DNA of 20,785 nt. Source: a virus. The DNA lies in IMG/VR virus record IMGVR_UViG_3300009129_000109, positions 1 to 20,785 of that record. One strand, given 5' to 3'. The notes under the pieces are model-generated. The model was not told the DNA's origin and made no database searches. It was given only the letters and a program-made list of their open reading frames with translations. The number at the start of each line of letters is the position of its first letter. The stretch's first letter is position 1. Below, one piece after another: positions 7,441 to 14,266 of this stretch. A program made the position numbers and the translations under genes.

Positions 7441-7500
7441 TCTGAATAGGCATACACCTATCCAAATGCAAGCGAGATTACGCATACACGTATCCCCGCT
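7441..7500 (-). promoter_or_regulatory. Two tandem RNA hairpins with identical TGTATG loops in the fibre-gene leader
   Basis: On the minus strand, hairpin A has arms 7500-7489 and 7482-7471 (12 positions, one mismatch, two wobbles) around loop TGTATG at 7488-7483. Hairpin B has arms 7466-7457 and 7450-7441 (10 positions, two wobbles) around loop TGTATG at 7456-7451. The stems are unrelated in sequence; the loop is the same. Neither is followed by a T-tract, so they are not ordinary terminators. They lie 32-91 nt before the ATG at 7409, upstream of its GGAGG. A protein- or RNA-binding element or a stabilising leader is inferred. Confidence 0.6.
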
Positions 7501-7506
7501 TATTAC

Positions 7507-7513
7507 TAAATAG
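7507..7513 (-). promoter_or_regulatory. CTATTTA promoter-like motif before the 691-aa gene leader
   Basis: The minus strand reads CCTATTTAG, lacking the usual A before the core. It is 98 nt from the ATG at 7409, so a transcript from here would carry both TGTATG hairpins as a leader. Weaker than the other copies. Confidence 0.35.
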
Positions 7514-7534
7514 GCGCCTGGATCCTTTAAATTT

Positions 7535-8584
7535 CTAGTAAACGAAGTATTTATTGAGCCCGTTGCAATAAAGCTGAATTGCTGCATAAGGTGATTCTAA
7601 AACTATTGAAGTTTGCCCATCAATAGTATCGCTTCCCTGAGTCCTTATAATCACTGGATACGTTGAAGCGTTACCTCCCTCGTCTTTTATAGCATATGTC
7701 TGCCCATTTAAGACACCATCGGCAGAAGGAAGAGTTAATGTAACTGAAGCTGTAAGAGTGTCTGATTGGATTCCTACTAAATAATCAATTTCTTGAATTG
7801 TATAATCATCTGCCACTACTCTTCTAACATATCCAATCCCCCCAAACATTTGAATTTGATAAGCTCGGAGCTTAAACAAAAATCCTGGATCCATAAAGAT
7901 TCCATTATTCTTAAAATTCATAAAGCCTACATCAAAGCCTTTTGTAGTACTTCCAGAGCCAAATTTCAAGTTATTATCAGCTACCGTAAGAGCGTCAGAG
8001 CCCATATAAATTGTGCCGGCATCCACATATAATGATCCCCACGGATTAGCAGACGTTCCTAAGTCATGAGTACTTCCCAAAGTAGGCACCAAATTGCCAT
8101 CCAAATAAGTGGTGCCACTCACCCTAAGACTTCCTGTAAACGTTAAATTATTACTAGAGTATAATAATTTGACGGATCCGGTTGTGCCGCTTCTTCCCGA
8201 TGCTGTTACAAACTGTAATGAATATGCGGGCCCTGCAGAGGCGGAACCCCCTCCACCACCACCGCCGGCACTAATTCCTGTTAATCTACTGCCGTCGCCC
8301 TCAAAATAGGACGCAGAAACTCCCACACTAGCAGTAAGATCGCCAGTGAGAGACAACGTGCTCCCATCAAAAGTCAGATTTGATTCGCACGTTATAGAGT
8401 TCGCGTCACCACCTACATTAGTAAGAATCGCATTATTAGTGGCATTAGATACACGTGGAACATTAATAACGTTAGCTCCATCCGAAGTGCTCAGATTTCC
8501 GGAAACAATGTTTCCGACAACAAGCGTACTAGGTGTATATTCTTGGGCGGCAATTACGGTGCCAGATAAAACATTGTATGCCAT
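7535..8584 (-). CDS. Fibre-like virion protein (349 aa)
   Basis: It starts MAYNVLSGTVIAAQEY, the N-terminal tag shared with the 381-aa and 691-aa proteins. Residues around 70-110 contain NLTFDGSTL and then SASYFEGDGSRLTGI, a motif common in phage fibre proteins, followed by a run of seven glycines as a hinge. A middle section has LGSTHDLGTSANPWGSLYVD, matching the DLGTSAKQW repeat in the 691-aa protein. The C-terminal ~85 residues (IQEIDYLVGIQSDT to the end) align with the 226-aa protein's end (VSSSDYILGVKDSN to the end) and finish SPYAAIQLY....YFVY. GGAGGAG precedes the ATG. It lies 15 nt after the 226-aa gene, probably in one transcript with it. It is probably a homotrimeric appendage; receptor binding versus head decoration is undecided. 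Confidence 0.78.
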   Translation of the reverse strand: MAYNVLSGTVIAAQEYTPSTLVVGNIVSGNLSTSDGANVINVPRVSNATNNAILTNVGGDANSITCESNLTFDGSTLSLTGDLTASVGVSASYFEGDGSRLTGISAGGGGGGGSASAGPAYSLQFVTASGRSGTTGSVKLLYSSNNLTFTGSLRVSGTTYLDGNLVPTLGSTHDLGTSANPWGSLYVDAGTIYMGSDALTVADNNLKFGSGSTTKGFDVGFMNFKNNGIFMDPGFLFKLRAYQIQMFGGIGYVRRVVADDYTIQEIDYLVGIQSDTLTASVTLTLPSADGVLNGQTYAIKDEGGNASTYPVIIRTQGSDTIDGQTSIVLESPYAAIQLYCNGLNKYFVY

Positions 8585-8599
8585 TCAACACCGCTCCTC

Positions 8600-9280
8600 C
8601 TAATATACAAACCAATTCGTTCCGTCCGAATATAGACTAATTGCTGCCATGGTGCCAGCCATAGTATAATAAGAATCGCCATCAATAGTGAAACCGCCCG
8701 CAGGAACAGAAGCTGAAATTACTATTTTAGTGGCGCGGGAAGTAACTTGATCTTTTACCAATAACATGGCCCCGGGTCGCGACACTGATGCGCTAGGAAG
8801 ATATATGGTTACATTATTACTATCTTTAACTCCCAAAATATAATCACTAGAAGAAACATGATACGGATTAGCGGCTACTCCAACTGCTGAATATTTTGCG
8901 CCAAATCCTCTTACCCACACCCTTTCTGTTATAGCCGATGCACTAAATAAATACGTTGCGCCCGACATCACAGTTAAACTACCGGTACGGCGATGCATAT
9001 CATCGTTACTATTACCGAAATAAGTAGAACCAGTGGAATCAATAACAGCAACATTTTCAATATGATAATGGCTAGCGCTAATATTCCCACTAACAATAAG
9101 AGTTCCTGTCAACACCAATGTACTAGCTGCTAATTCGCCAGTAGAGGCTGTATAGTACATAAAATTAGTAACACCAGTGGCTTTTTTTGTACCCGTTACA
9201 AATAAAACCGAACCAGTGGGCCCACTAAAAGCTCCATCAGTCTCTGTACAATCAACATATGCCCATCCAAACGATGCCAT
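8600..9280 (-). CDS. Fibre-like virion protein, short form (226 aa)
   Basis: This 226-aa beta-rich protein has a C-terminal half clearly related to the 349-aa protein encoded next. Both have a DY(I/L)(L/V)G(V/I) segment, a TLPSA or YLPSA strand, a VKD or IKD turn, then TIDG and an ending IxLYxDGxNxFVY. The N-terminus (MASFGWAYVDCTETDG) differs from the MAYxV tag of the three sister proteins, so it may attach differently. Middle residues have the VSGNISASHYHIENV type of fibre-shaft pattern. The start is only 3 nt after the stop of the 139-aa gene, with AGGA 6 nt before the ATG, so translation is probably coupled. There is no membrane segment or enzymatic motif. Its exact role in the virion is unknown. 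Confidence 0.75.
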   Translation of the reverse strand: MASFGWAYVDCTETDGAFSGPTGSVLFVTGTKKATGVTNFMYYTASTGELAASTLVLTGTLIVSGNISASHYHIENVAVIDSTGSTYFGNSNDDMHRRTGSLTVMSGATYLFSASAITERVWVRGFGAKYSAVGVAANPYHVSSSDYILGVKDSNNVTIYLPSASVSRPGAMLLVKDQVTSRATKIVISASVPAGGFTIDGDSYYTMAGTMAAISLYSDGTNWFVY

Positions 9281-9283
9281 CTC

Positions 9284-9703
9284 TTATCCTACCCCTGCAG
9301 AACCAGACCAACTGGTACCCTTGTCAGTATCAGTCCTTTGTTTAGGAACATACGTTAATCCTGCAACTATATCCACGTTGCTCGATCCTGAAAGCCATAT
9401 TTCGCTTACCTTCACATCAATAATGGGAAGATACGACGCACGATCTGGTGCTCCCGAATGTTTATCGGGCAACGCAATCCAATTGTCGCCTTCTACTCCC
9501 AATTGCGAAAAGCCTATTTTAAGGTTGGTAACCCCAGTTCCCGAAAATCTATTTTGTACCCACACCCATTTAGTCACATGTGGGAACTGAACTTTCGTAG
9601 CAGTGGTACAATCAATACCACCCGACGCAAATGGAATGCCGCTAACTTGATAAGCTCCAACAGCATTTAATCCAGGCGCTAATTTCCATGAATCTCCCGG
9701 CAT
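9284..9703 (-). CDS. Probable virion protein, tandem paralogue B (139 aa)
   Basis: A close paralogue of the upstream 147-aa protein. Both start MPGDSWKLAPGL and continue YQVSGIPF.SGGID. Both share VTKWVWVQNR, APDRAS.LP and the C-terminal YVPKQRTDT..GTSWSGS.GVG. They differ mainly in the loop after the KIGFSQ/KVGFSE segment, where this copy is shorter. The protein is small, beta-rich and soluble, without Cys clusters or catalytic signatures. GGAG stands 7 nt before the ATG. Its place ahead of the fibre genes and within a late unit suggests a virion structural component such as a decoration or fibre-connector protein. I do not recognise a named family. Confidence 0.72.
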   Translation of the reverse strand: MPGDSWKLAPGLNAVGAYQVSGIPFASGGIDCTTATKVQFPHVTKWVWVQNRFSGTGVTNLKIGFSQLGVEGDNWIALPDKHSGAPDRASYLPIIDVKVSEIWLSGSSNVDIVAGLTYVPKQRTDTDKGTSWSGSAGVG

Positions 9704-9737
9704 TAAGAATCTCCTAAATTAATAAATTTAATCATTA

Positions 9738-10181
9738 CTATCCTACCCCGTTAGAGCCCGACCAACTTGTGCCTTGGGTAGTATCAGTACGCTGTTTAGG
9801 AACATAAGTCAATCCAGCCATTACATCTACGGCAGTCGATCCCGAAAGCCACAATTCGCTAATCTTTACGGGCAATGTAGGTAAATGAGAAGCTCTATCG
9901 GGCGCCGTCGAAGTGTCTTCCACGGTAAAAAAATACGTTCCTGCCGCATATCCTGCGCCAGTCCATGCAGCGTCGGCTCTCACTCCAGCTTCAGAAAAGC
10001 CCACTTTTAAATCATTGGAGTCGTCTCTATTCTGCACCCACACCCACTTAGTTACAGAGGGGAATTGAATCTTGAGGGCTGTCCTAGCATCAATTCCACC
10101 CGATACAAAGGGAATGCCGCTCACCTGATAAGAGCCAACGTTGTGTAGGCCTGGTGCTAATTTCCATGAATCGCCTGGCAT
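9738..10181 (-). CDS. Probable virion protein, tandem paralogue A (147 aa)
   Basis: This 147-aa protein duplicates the 139-aa neighbour; the two genes remain visibly similar at DNA level, especially at both ends. It carries an insertion relative to its sister (about residues 70-92, AAWTGAGYAAGTYFFTVEDT). This suggests that the conserved ends form the fold and the middle loop varies on the surface. GGAG lies 7 nt before the ATG. The CTATTTA motif at 10212-10218, 31 nt upstream, makes it the probable first gene of the fibre transcript (147, 139, 226 and 349 aa). Its function is unknown beyond probable virion component. Confidence 0.73.
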   Translation of the reverse strand: MPGDSWKLAPGLHNVGSYQVSGIPFVSGGIDARTALKIQFPSVTKWVWVQNRDDSNDLKVGFSEAGVRADAAWTGAGYAAGTYFFTVEDTSTAPDRASHLPTLPVKISELWLSGSTAVDVMAGLTYVPKQRTDTTQGTSWSGSNGVG

Positions 10182-10211
10182 ATGAATCTCCTAAAATAAT
10201 TATGTTCAATG

Positions 10212-10218
10212 TAAATAG
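10212..10218 (-). promoter_or_regulatory. CTATTTA promoter-like motif before the paralogue/fibre genes
   Basis: The minus strand reads GACTATTTACA, 31 nt before the ATG at 10181 and almost touching the end of the bS21 gene. It matches the ACTATTTAC form found at 798-804 and 17218-17224. Confidence 0.5.
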
Positions 10219-10221
10219 TCT

Positions 10222-10464
10222 CTATTTTTTTCTATTGCGTCTTTCTTGGGCTTTACGTTTTTTTCGTTCTTCTTTTAATCTCATCCGTTGTGCTCGAATT
10301 CGTTTTTCTTTCTTAGCAACAGATGGTTTTTTATATCGCTTACGATCACGCACCTCTTCAATAATGCGTTCTTTCTTGACTTTCTTAGTGAATTTTTTTA
10401 TCATTCTCTCAACGTTACCCCTTGTCTCTCTTGAAGTTACGCCAATATTATATGTTTTTGCCAT
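10222..10464 (-). CDS. rpsU: Ribosomal protein bS21 homologue encoded by the phage
   Basis: This 80-aa, extremely basic protein aligns without gaps to the bacterial small-subunit protein bS21 over its core. The segment ERMIKKFTKKVKKERIIEEV followed by RDRKRYKKPS corresponds to E. coli ALRRFKR...KAGVLAEV followed by RRREFYEKPT. The diagnostic F, EVR, R, Y and KP positions are all kept. A Lys/Arg-rich helical tail follows, as in bS21. An N-terminal extension of about 9 residues (to MAKTYNIGVTS) replaces the usual MPVIKVRENE strand. In bacteria bS21 sits near the anti-Shine-Dalgarno end of 16S rRNA and assists translation initiation. bS21 genes have been reported in phages, including aquatic ones. 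The gene lies 7 nt after the 138-aa gene, with an AGG overlapping that stop, so it is expressed with head genes. A host-ribosome modifier late in infection is inferred. Confidence 0.85.
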   Translation of the reverse strand: MAKTYNIGVTSRETRGNVERMIKKFTKKVKKERIIEEVRDRKRYKKPSVAKKEKRIRAQRMRLKEERKKRKAQERRNRKK

Positions 10465-10471
10465 TATATAC

Positions 10472-10888
10472 CTATTTCATTGCTTTCCAAATCGCGGAAG
10501 AATGTCCGAGAATAGAACTAATATCTACCCCTGCATCGCCGGGAGGACCCAAATCGGGTGCGCCGGCGGCAGACTGCCTGTGTGACATCGGCTCAGTTCC
10601 TTCAAACAAATCAACGCCATTATATGCGTCTGCTCCCATAGATTCCATCAATTTTTGACGGTGTTCTTGAACCTTCTTTCTCGATTCGTTAGACTGCTTG
10701 CGCATCTTCATATCTTCATTAAACATGCGTTTCGGAGCAGCCTCTTTTGTTTCCATAACGAGATTACCTTGCATGCCCTTAGCTACTTCAGCCACCACAT
10801 TCGAGAGAAGCCCCTCTTCTAGAAGGACTTCATGAATACACTCTTTAACTACAGGCTTGATTAAGCGTTTGAGATCTGACTTCTTCAT
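10472..10888 (-). CDS. Unrecognised head-cluster protein with Glu-rich N-terminal tag (138 aa)
   Basis: It overlaps the end of the 926-aa gene by 4 nt (ATGA), so translation is coupled. The N-terminus MKKSDLKRLIKPVVKECIHE, followed by VLLEEGLLSN, is a short amphipathic helix resembling the starts of the 217-aa and 926-aa proteins. It contains possible gp21-type (L/I)xE sites (IHE, LLE). The middle (about 50-95) is very rich in Lys, Arg, Glu and Met. The C-terminal part is Gly/Pro/Asp-rich and ends in SSILGHSSAIWKAMK. There is no membrane segment or catalytic motif. It may be an internal or core head protein processed by the protease. I do not recognise a family. Confidence 0.65.
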   Translation of the reverse strand: MKKSDLKRLIKPVVKECIHEVLLEEGLLSNVVAEVAKGMQGNLVMETKEAAPKRMFNEDMKMRKQSNESRKKVQEHRQKLMESMGADAYNGVDLFEGTEPMSHRQSAAGAPDLGPPGDAGVDISSILGHSSAIWKAMK

Positions 10889-13665
10889 CCATCACCCTTG
10901 CTAATTCCTGATAGCGTCTTCCATCTGCCAAGGACAGATTCTTTTAAGATGCCTTCTCCCATTGCTTCGGCTACGTTGGCCAGCTTCGCCGGCGGGGCAC
11001 TGGTGGCATCTGCTGTTTGTTTAGAAGACACGCCACCCTTTGTAACCGACTTCAATACACGCGTCAAAAGCGGCACCATTACACGAGCGTCATGAGGTTT
11101 TTTTAGTGACTGCAGGATACGATAAGATCCAGTGTCCTTTTTCTTTTGGAGATTATTCAGATGCGCTAATGCAGTAGAGGCTTTTTCTTTGCCAAATGCA
11201 CCTGCCATCTTTGCCACAGTTGTTCCTCCTTCTTGCACGGGGGCGCTCATTTGTCTCTTAATGTCTCCTAATGCATCCACAAACTCTCCCCAGTCTTCTT
11301 CAAAAGAATTTTCTGGAAACTGTTGAGCGTGGGCGCCTTCAAGATCTCTTAATAAACGCGCAACTTTATACGTTTTTCCTGTGCGTGTTTCGATTTCCTG
11401 CTGTTTAAATTTAGGAGGCAATCTATAAGTTTTCTTTTTAGGTACCTCTTCTTCCTCTTCTTCTTCTCCCTTTTCTGGATCGACACTTACAGTCGTATCA
11501 ACCGGCTCTTCTCCTTTATCCCACCTTGATACATCCTTGGTTAGAGAAAGATCATCTTGGGGGGTGGCGTCTGGTTCCAAGTCCCGTGTGATCACCTCTT
11601 CATCATCAACAGTGATTTTGGTTTCGTCGTCCTTTTTAGTCCGATCTTCATCATCAACTTCGTCATCCGTCTTAGTGATGGGCAACTCGTCCATGCCCTC
11701 AAAATGTGCCTGCGTAAGTCCCGCGTCTCCATAGATTCCCAAAATAGCCTTTATTACTTCTTTCACGTCTGCTGTCGTTATCGACGGCTCTTCGGACGCT
11801 ATGTATTCCTTCCATGCCTGGAAAACATTAATATTTTCTTTCTGTACCTTGGCGATAGAAGCGGGAGCTAATTTAAACTTGATCTTGTCGTTTTTGTTTG
11901 CTGCCTCGAAAGCTTGCAAAATATAATCTACTTTGACTGGATCATCAACCTTGTCGCCTACACGCGCTTGTACGGTGTCATAATCAATTATAACTTCTTG
12001 TTGAAGCCCAGGTTCGGTTATGGGGTCGACGGGCTCGACAGGACCCCGGTCCAGGTCGGTATCATCCGAAGTTTGTTCGATGTCATCGTCTTTCTTTTCG
12101 GGCTCAGGATCAATTGCTTGTTGTATTTTACTTTCTTCAGGCACAGGAAAGTCTACTAACTCTTTATATAAATCTGCGAGCATTTGTGCTCGTGAAGACT
12201 TCATGCCCTTCATACGAAGGAGCTTGACTGCTGCGCCGGCACTAACTAATCCAATGCCCAAAGCTGCGATCCATGGGCCGGCTGCAGCTAATTGATATGC
12301 GCCCAAAGATGTGGCACCCTGTCTGAAAACTGTCTTTGTCACTATCTTTGCAATCTTAGGAGTAAAAACATCGCCTCCTGCGCCGGGGGCCCCCGCTCCC
12401 GACAAGGGAATGACTTGTTCCAAAGTGGCTGCAGGATTTGTAGTTACAGCATTTGCAATATTGGTTGTCCACCAATTAGCGAAACCTGTATTTCCGCCGG
12501 CTGACGCCATATCTAATAAATTCTTTGTTGGATTGCCAGCACCATCAACAAGTCCCTTTGACGCCATTTGCTTCACAAAATCTCCGACGCCCAATTGGGA
12601 AAGATTCGCGCCTGGAGTCCCTTGTAACACTGCTAACTGTTCGGTTACTCCCACTCTGTCTGTTCCCATAATAACGTTCTTAAGTGTTACCCATTGTCCT
12701 GGGTCTTTAAACATGGCTATAAACCATGGCTGTTGGACAAGCCAACCAAATCCGGCTCCCAATGCTCCTAAAGCTGCCAGAACTGCTGGTGCCTTGTTGC
12801 TCTTGAGCCCTTTAATTGTGGCAGAATCTACCTCGTCGCCCTCTCTGCCGGCTTTTGTATAGCTCGCGCCCGTTGGGCCCTCGGGTGCAGCATAAGCCGC
12901 TGTGCGGCCCTTTTGTAACTGAGGCTGTCTAGTGTCAGTTGCAGCACCTACGTTTCCAGGCATAATTGGAGCTTCTTTTAAATTCTTGGTATGCCATTCT
13001 TGAAGCTGTTCTGCCAGAACATCTTCCGGTATTTCTTTTTCTTCTGTGAAATGCTTATAAGCGTCTGCCAATTGAAAATCAAGAAGCCATTTTACATATT
13101 CTCTCAAAGCTTTCACAAGATAATTTGCTGCTGCAGGTCCACCAGGGAAATTGCCCGACTCAACGGCGGCCTCGGCTGAATCATATACACCACCAATTTC
13201 ATATAGTGCTGCCATAAAATCAACCTTTTCTCTCATATTAGGAAACTCTTTATGCTCTGCCTCAATATTTTTCTTAAAATCTCCGAAGCCTTTCTTCATG
13301 GCGCCATCAATAGCAGCTTGTACTTTTTCCAATGCGGCAGCAACGCGTTCTTTGCGCTTGCCAAAGATCTTGCCACCCTTCTCAAGAGAGCCCATCCTGC
13401 CCATAGTATATTTGATATTGGTCCAAATGCCCTCTTCAATAAGCGATGAATCAAACTTGTCGCCATGCTCTGCTTTAAGGTATTCTTGTAAAACCACCGA
13501 CCAGAAATCTTTGCGTTCCTTTATAAGTTTTTGATGTTCTTTAAGAATGTCTTGATTTAATTTAAAAACCAAGAGTTCTTCCTGGATAATCGTCGCAGTC
13601 TTCCTGATATCTTCCTGGCGATTTATTTCCTCTAAAACAATTTGTGCAAGTTGTGGTTTATTCAT
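10885..13665 (-). CDS. Large probable internal head protein (926 aa), unrecognised
   Basis: It begins 8 nt inside the end of the gp21 gene, with GAGG 9 nt before its ATG. Residues 1-35 (MNKPQLAQIVLEEINRQ, then TIIQEELL) resemble the tag of the 217-aa protein, including a shared IIQEEL. Residues 40-230 are helical and charged. Residues 235-290 are Ala/Gly/Pro-rich. Two hydrophobic segments lie at about 292-311 and 458-482, flanking a Gly/Asn-rich region. Residues 515-560 and 660-742 are highly acidic, including a run of seven Glu. The C-terminal ~180 residues are basic and helical, ending near ILKESVLGRWKTLSG. This size, the tag, the acidic linkers and the hydrophobic segments fit an internal or ejected head protein, or a very large core protein. 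I see no lysozyme, polymerase or nuclease motif. The function is unknown. Confidence 0.7.
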   Translation of the reverse strand: MNKPQLAQIVLEEINRQEDIRKTATIIQEELLVFKLNQDILKEHQKLIKERKDFWSVVLQEYLKAEHGDKFDSSLIEEGIWTNIKYTMGRMGSLEKGGKIFGKRKERVAAALEKVQAAIDGAMKKGFGDFKKNIEAEHKEFPNMREKVDFMAALYEIGGVYDSAEAAVESGNFPGGPAAANYLVKALREYVKWLLDFQLADAYKHFTEEKEIPEDVLAEQLQEWHTKNLKEAPIMPGNVGAATDTRQPQLQKGRTAAYAAPEGPTGASYTKAGREGDEVDSATIKGLKSNKAPAVLAALGALGAGFGWLVQQPWFIAMFKDPGQWVTLKNVIMGTDRVGVTEQLAVLQGTPGANLSQLGVGDFVKQMASKGLVDGAGNPTKNLLDMASAGGNTGFANWWTTNIANAVTTNPAATLEQVIPLSGAGAPGAGGDVFTPKIAKIVTKTVFRQGATSLGAYQLAAAGPWIAALGIGLVSAGAAVKLLRMKGMKSSRAQMLADLYKELVDFPVPEESKIQQAIDPEPEKKDDDIEQTSDDTDLDRGPVEPVDPITEPGLQQEVIIDYDTVQARVGDKVDDPVKVDYILQAFEAANKNDKIKFKLAPASIAKVQKENINVFQAWKEYIASEEPSITTADVKEVIKAILGIYGDAGLTQAHFEGMDELPITKTDDEVDDEDRTKKDDETKITVDDEEVITRDLEPDATPQDDLSLTKDVSRWDKGEEPVDTTVSVDPEKGEEEEEEEVPKKKTYRLPPKFKQQEIETRTGKTYKVARLLRDLEGAHAQQFPENSFEEDWGEFVDALGDIKRQMSAPVQEGGTTVAKMAGAFGKEKASTALAHLNNLQKKKDTGSYRILQSLKKPHDARVMVPLLTRVLKSVTKGGVSSKQTADATSAPPAKLANVAEAMGEGILKESVLGRWKTLSGISKGDG

Positions 13666-14266
13666 CTGCTAATACCTCATTTAATAAGCGATTGATTCGA
13701 TCTGCTCGTGTGAATATATTGGATTCTTTTAAATTCTTTGCTTCGGACATCATATATGCCCCTGGAGTTGATGGCTCAGAAACGAAATCAAAACAGATCA
13801 ATTGAAAATCGTCTTGTACCGTGGTAGCGCCGTTGTTCTCGCTCACAGAGCCCATCCCACGAGAAGAGATACCAAGCTTAACACCCGACTCTACCAGTGA
13901 ACGAAGAATATTGCCAGAAGGAGTGTTTAAAACTTTTACTTTACCCATCACACTTTTGTCCTCCATCCAAACAGAAGTAACCATATGTGATGCGTTTTTG
14001 AGATTAATAACTGAGTCATCGGGATGATCTAATTCTCCCAGCGCTCTTTTTTCTTTTACGAGCTTTTGGTAATTCTTAACTTCTCTCATCAAAGTTTTGA
14101 AAGGGTAAACTCTTCCATTACCGTTTTGTATATCGGCTTCTTGTAATTTGCCCGAAAGCATCATGCCGCCGTTTGACACAAATCTTTTTTCATCTTCTGT
14201 CAAAAGATCTTGACATACGCCACCCTCGCAGAGTTCGTAATATTCTCGTAAAAGTACTTTTCCCAT
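13658..14266 (-). CDS. gp21: Prohead core protease, T4 gp21 family
   Basis: This 202-aa protein is the serine protease that cleaves scaffold and capsid protein during prohead maturation (T4 gp21, about 212 aa, peptidase family S77, herpes-protease-like fold). The family's catalytic His is seen at about residue 81 in GELDHPDD. The catalytic Ser is at about 134-135 in KLGISSRGMGSV. The early GKLQEADIQNGNGRVYP segment is also typical of gp21-type proteases. The start overlaps the 217-aa stop by 1 nt (TAATG) without a clear ribosome-binding site of its own, so it is probably translated by coupling. It lies upstream of scaffold and capsid genes as in T4, but separated from them by about 9.6 kb of extra genes. 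Its (L/I)xE preference underlies the proposed cleavage sites in neighbouring proteins. Confidence 0.92.
   Translation of the reverse strand: MGKVLLREYYELCEGGVCQDLLTEDEKRFVSNGGMMLSGKLQEADIQNGNGRVYPFKTLMREVKNYQKLVKEKRALGELDHPDDSVINLKNASHMVTSVWMEDKSVMGKVKVLNTPSGNILRSLVESGVKLGISSRGMGSVSENNGATTVQDDFQLICFDFVSEPSTPGAYMMSEAKNLKESNIFTRADRINRLLNEVLADE

Noticed and set aside
7410-7457. GTG at 7457 as start of the large fibre protein
   Set aside because: It lies inside a hairpin without a ribosome-binding site. The ATG at 7409 has GGAGG at 9 nt and gives the MAY start shared with sister proteins.
7471-7500. Hairpin A as a terminator for the 349-aa gene
   Set aside because: No T-tract follows the stem; the next bases lead directly into the second hairpin.
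12311-12862. 183-codon plus-strand open frame opposite the 926-aa gene
   Set aside because: It lies wholly inside a well-supported minus-strand gene; its composition reflects the antisense of Ala/Gly-rich codons, with no start signal.
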